Source: Micromonospora chalcea (GTDB lineage: Bacteria; Actinomycetota; Actinomycetes; Mycobacteriales; Micromonosporaceae). From it: a stretch of 64,000 nt of DNA. Below, piece after piece: positions 62,358 through 64,000 of the stretch. The position numbers and the translations under genes were made by a program. Position 1 is the stretch's first letter. Each line of letters begins with the position of its first letter. Below the pieces are notes generated by a model. It was not told the DNA's origin, searched no databases, and saw only the letters and a program-made list of their open reading frames with translations. The stretch is taken from assembly GCF_002926165.1 (NCBI RefSeq), contig NZ_MAGP01000121.1:1-64000 (forward strand), given 5' to 3'.

Positions 62358-63228
62358 CGGTCATCTCCTCAGCTATCGTCATCATCAGCTTGCGGGACTC
62401 ATCAGCATCGAGCGCACGTTCACCGAGCGAACGCCAGCCGTCCTCGTAGGTCTGGATCTCGTGGACCTTGTCGAGGTATGCCGCGCCGCATGGACCGTCC
62501 ATGTAGATGGTGGTCGGCTCCGGTTCCCGCACGTCGGTCGGGAAGTCGAGCATGGTGAACGTTCCAGCCGACGCCCAGCGGTAGAGGCCAGCGTTGAGTG
62601 GGAGCACCCGGATGCGGATGTTGTGCTGATGGCTCGCCACCACCAAGGCATCGACTTGCCTACCCATCGCAGACAGATCGCGCAGCGGTCGACGTAGCAC
62701 CGCCTCATTCAGGATCACGTCCAGGTAGGGAGCCCGGGGCACTGCACGTGCCAGCAGCCGTTGCCGCCGCAGCCGCACGTCCACCTTCGCTTGCCGCTCG
62801 GCGTCACTCAACTGCGGGTTGTCAGTAGAGATCACCTCGGTCATGTACTCGACGGTCTGCAGTAAGCCCGGTACCAAATTTGCCTCGTACTTGCGAATCT
62901 TCGTCGCGGCGGCCTCCAGCCCGACGTAGAGCTTGAACCAGTCCTTGATCGCCTCCCCGTAGCTGTGCCACCAGCCGTGCGCCTTGGTTTCCCGGGCCAG
63001 AGAGCGCATGGTTTCGATGGTTTCTCGCGACGCGCCGTAAACGCGGCACATGGCTTCCACGTCGTTCGGATGCATCGGCACCTGGCCCGTTTCGTAACGC
63101 CAGATCCGGGGCGCCGACCATTCCAGCTCCTTGGCCGCCGCTGTCACCGTGACGTGCGCGCCTTCGCGAAGTTCTCTCAGATATCTGCCGAGCTGCCTAC
63201 GCGGGACGGTGCTTCCCGAGTCGTCCAC
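62347..63228 (-). CDS. XRE-family regulator with DUF5753 domain (Scr1 type)
   Basis: A 293-residue regulator; GTG at 63228 follows AAAGGAGATGAC. Residues about 10-70 are the XRE helix-turn-helix (LGRYLRELREGAHVTVTAAAKELEWSAPRIWRYETGQ, read in parts). The rest is a DUF5753 sensor: YEANLVPGLLQTVEYMTEVI, EAVLRRPLRD, IRVLPLNAGLY and FTMLDFP. Paired with DUF397 immediately downstream. GC content is lower than the window average. Confidence 0.92.
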   Translation of the reverse strand: MDDSGSTVPRRQLGRYLRELREGAHVTVTAAAKELEWSAPRIWRYETGQVPMHPNDVEAMCRVYGASRETIETMRSLARETKAHGWWHSYGEAIKDWFKLYVGLEAAATKIRKYEANLVPGLLQTVEYMTEVISTDNPQLSDAERQAKVDVRLRRQRLLARAVPRAPYLDVILNEAVLRRPLRDLSAMGRQVDALVVASHQHNIRIRVLPLNAGLYRWASAGTFTMLDFPTDVREPEPTTIYMDGPCGAAYLDKVHEIQTYEDGWRSLGERALDADESRKLMMTIAEEMTDGT

Positions 63229-63353
63229 GTCATCTCCTTTGGTGTTGTCGCGTAAGGCACCTCATCCCTTGGTCTGCATTCTGCCGCGAAAGATTGTCCC
63301 GGGCCAGAGGTGAATTGACCATTGTGGTGCCCGCCGGGGACGCGGCGGGTTTC

Positions 63354-63402
63354 GCGGGGACGGATGCCTTTCCCCGAACCTCATCCCGGCATCCGTCCCC
63401 GC
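63354..63402 (+). promoter_or_regulatory. 15-bp stem-loop before the last small operon
   Basis: GCGGGGACGGATGCC (63354-63368) pairs perfectly with GGCATCCGTCCCCGC (63388-63402), 19-base loop, ending 28 bases before the ATG at 63431. It may be an mRNA leader structure or operator. The rest of 63229-63430 shows no other feature. Confidence 0.5.
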
Positions 63403-63430
63403 ACCTGACGTCAATCCACAAGGGAGAGTC

Positions 63431-63685
63431 ATGGACTCGATCGATCGTATCCTCGGCGACATTCCGCTTCCGCCCTACGTCACCGCCGAGGATGTCACCT
63501 TCGCGGTCCGGGCGATCACCGTGCACGCCCCCGAGCAGTGGCCCGAGGGACCGCGCTGTCGCAACGACCGGGCGCCGCACCCGTGCCGGTTGCACCGCTG
63601 GGGCCGACGGGTGCTCGACCAGCGCGGGCTCACCGACCGGCAGATCCACGCGCTCGTCGCCGAGCAGACGGCGCCCGTGCGGTGA
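63431..63685 (+). CDS. Small hypothetical protein
   Basis: An 84-residue protein from the ATG at 63431 (GGGAGAG upstream). RCRNDRAPHPCRLHRWGRRVLDQRGLT is the most distinctive segment (Cys and His may bind metal). Overlaps the next gene by four bases (GTGA), so it is first of a translationally coupled set. Unknown function. Confidence 0.7.
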   Translation: MDSIDRILGDIPLPPYVTAEDVTFAVRAITVHAPEQWPEGPRCRNDRAPHPCRLHRWGRRVLDQRGLTDRQIHALVAEQTAPVR

Positions 63686-63945
63686 TCTACGTGACCGGGG
63701 AACGCCTGCTCCCGCACCACGTCCGGGCCGCCTACTTCGACCGGCGCTGGCGCGGCCTCGACCCGACCCAGGTGCGCGACCACCTCGACCGGGTGGCCGA
63801 CGAACTCGAACGCCTGAGCCGTGAGCTGGTCACCACGCGAACCGAGGCCGAGCGCGTGCGCCAGGCGCTGCGGCAGTGGCAGTCCCAGCATCGCGCCTGC
63901 CGTCTCCGCGACCCGGACGCCCCGCCGGGCGGATGGCCCCGATGA
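63682..63945 (+). CDS. Small DivIVA-like coiled-coil protein
   Basis: An 87-residue protein. LLPHHVRAAYFDRRWRGLDPTQVRDHLDRVADEL resembles the DivIVA/GPSB N-terminal domain (FxxxxRGYDxxQVxxFL...), read in parts, followed by a Glu/Arg-rich coil. GTG start overlaps the previous stop and its stop overlaps the next ATG by four bases. DivIVA-type proteins sense membrane curvature; the role of this short one is unknown. Confidence 0.7.
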   Translation: MIYVTGERLLPHHVRAAYFDRRWRGLDPTQVRDHLDRVADELERLSRELVTTRTEAERVRQALRQWQSQHRACRLRDPDAPPGGWPR

Positions 63946-64000
63946 CGGCACAGCGCTGGATCATCCACCTGCCCACCACGCTGACCAGCGCCGACGAGGC
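63942..64000 (+). CDS. Partial gene cut by the window end
   Basis: An ATG at 63942 overlaps the preceding stop by four bases and opens a frame (TAQRWIIHLPTTLTSADEA) that runs off the window. Third gene of the small operon; product unknown. Confidence 0.55.
   Translation, partial: MTAQRWIIHLPTTLTSADE

Overview
The window is chromosomal DNA of a high-GC actinomycete. The codon use is strongly G/C at third positions, GTG starts are frequent, and most operons have overlapping stop/start codons. Secreted plant-polymer hydrolases, a cebEFG/bglC/cebR cellobiose locus, LacI and ECF regulators, a BsaP-type biotin auxiliary gene and XRE/DUF397 pairs all fit Micromonosporaceae, most likely Micromonospora or a close relative. 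This assignment is from gene content only; no 16S gene is present. No phage, integrase, IS transposase, CRISPR array or secondary-metabolite synthase was seen.

Layout. 1-8.7 kb: a secreted transglycosylase-like protein behind a long leader, a LamG/PKD exported protein, two related tRNA clusters (Val-Gly and Val-Cys-Gly, all minus strand), a DUF6458 membrane protein, a membrane-anchored LuxR regulator, an isocitrate-lyase-superfamily enzyme and a TetR regulator. 8.8-14.5 kb: a methyltransferase and P450, bioF-bioD (minus) and bioB-bsaP-acetyltransferase (plus), the late steps of biotin synthesis. 14.5-20.5 kb: a GH10-CBM13-GH62 xylanase/arabinofuranosidase fusion and a GH9 cellulase. 20.5-26.6 kb: an aldehyde dehydrogenase, two ACT-domain sensors, and a phosphotransferase/acyl-CoA dehydrogenase pair. 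26.6-32.7 kb: the cellobiose uptake and hydrolysis operon cebE-cebF-cebG-bglC with cebR. Three CebR-type operators (one before the GH9 gene, two before cebE) join the secreted cellulase and the uptake system into one regulon.

32.7-42 kb: a pRiA4b-ORF3-like gene, a RibD-C reductase, a 480-bp array of palindromic repeats, then a tightly coupled operon of a HerA-like ATPase, SbcD, SbcC, a NurA-like nuclease and a spermidine-synthase-like protein. This is the bacterial look-alike of the archaeal HerA-NurA-Mre11-Rad50 end-resection operon and is the most notable system in the window. 42-44.4 kb: an ECF sigma factor (SigL-like), its zinc anti-sigma factor and a lipoprotein, with two similar candidate ECF promoters. 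44.5-53.3 kb: an AlkA-like glycosylase, LigC-like DNA ligase, acetyltransferases, SRPBCC and DUF1990 proteins, a lipoprotein peptidase, and a PucR regulator divergent from a beta-propeller protein. 53.4-61 kb: a four-gene FtsX-type ABC exporter operon in which one ATPase carries an AbrB-like tail. 61.3-64 kb: a lower-GC patch with a membrane protein of unknown function, a DUF397/XRE pair, and a small-gene operon cut by the window end.
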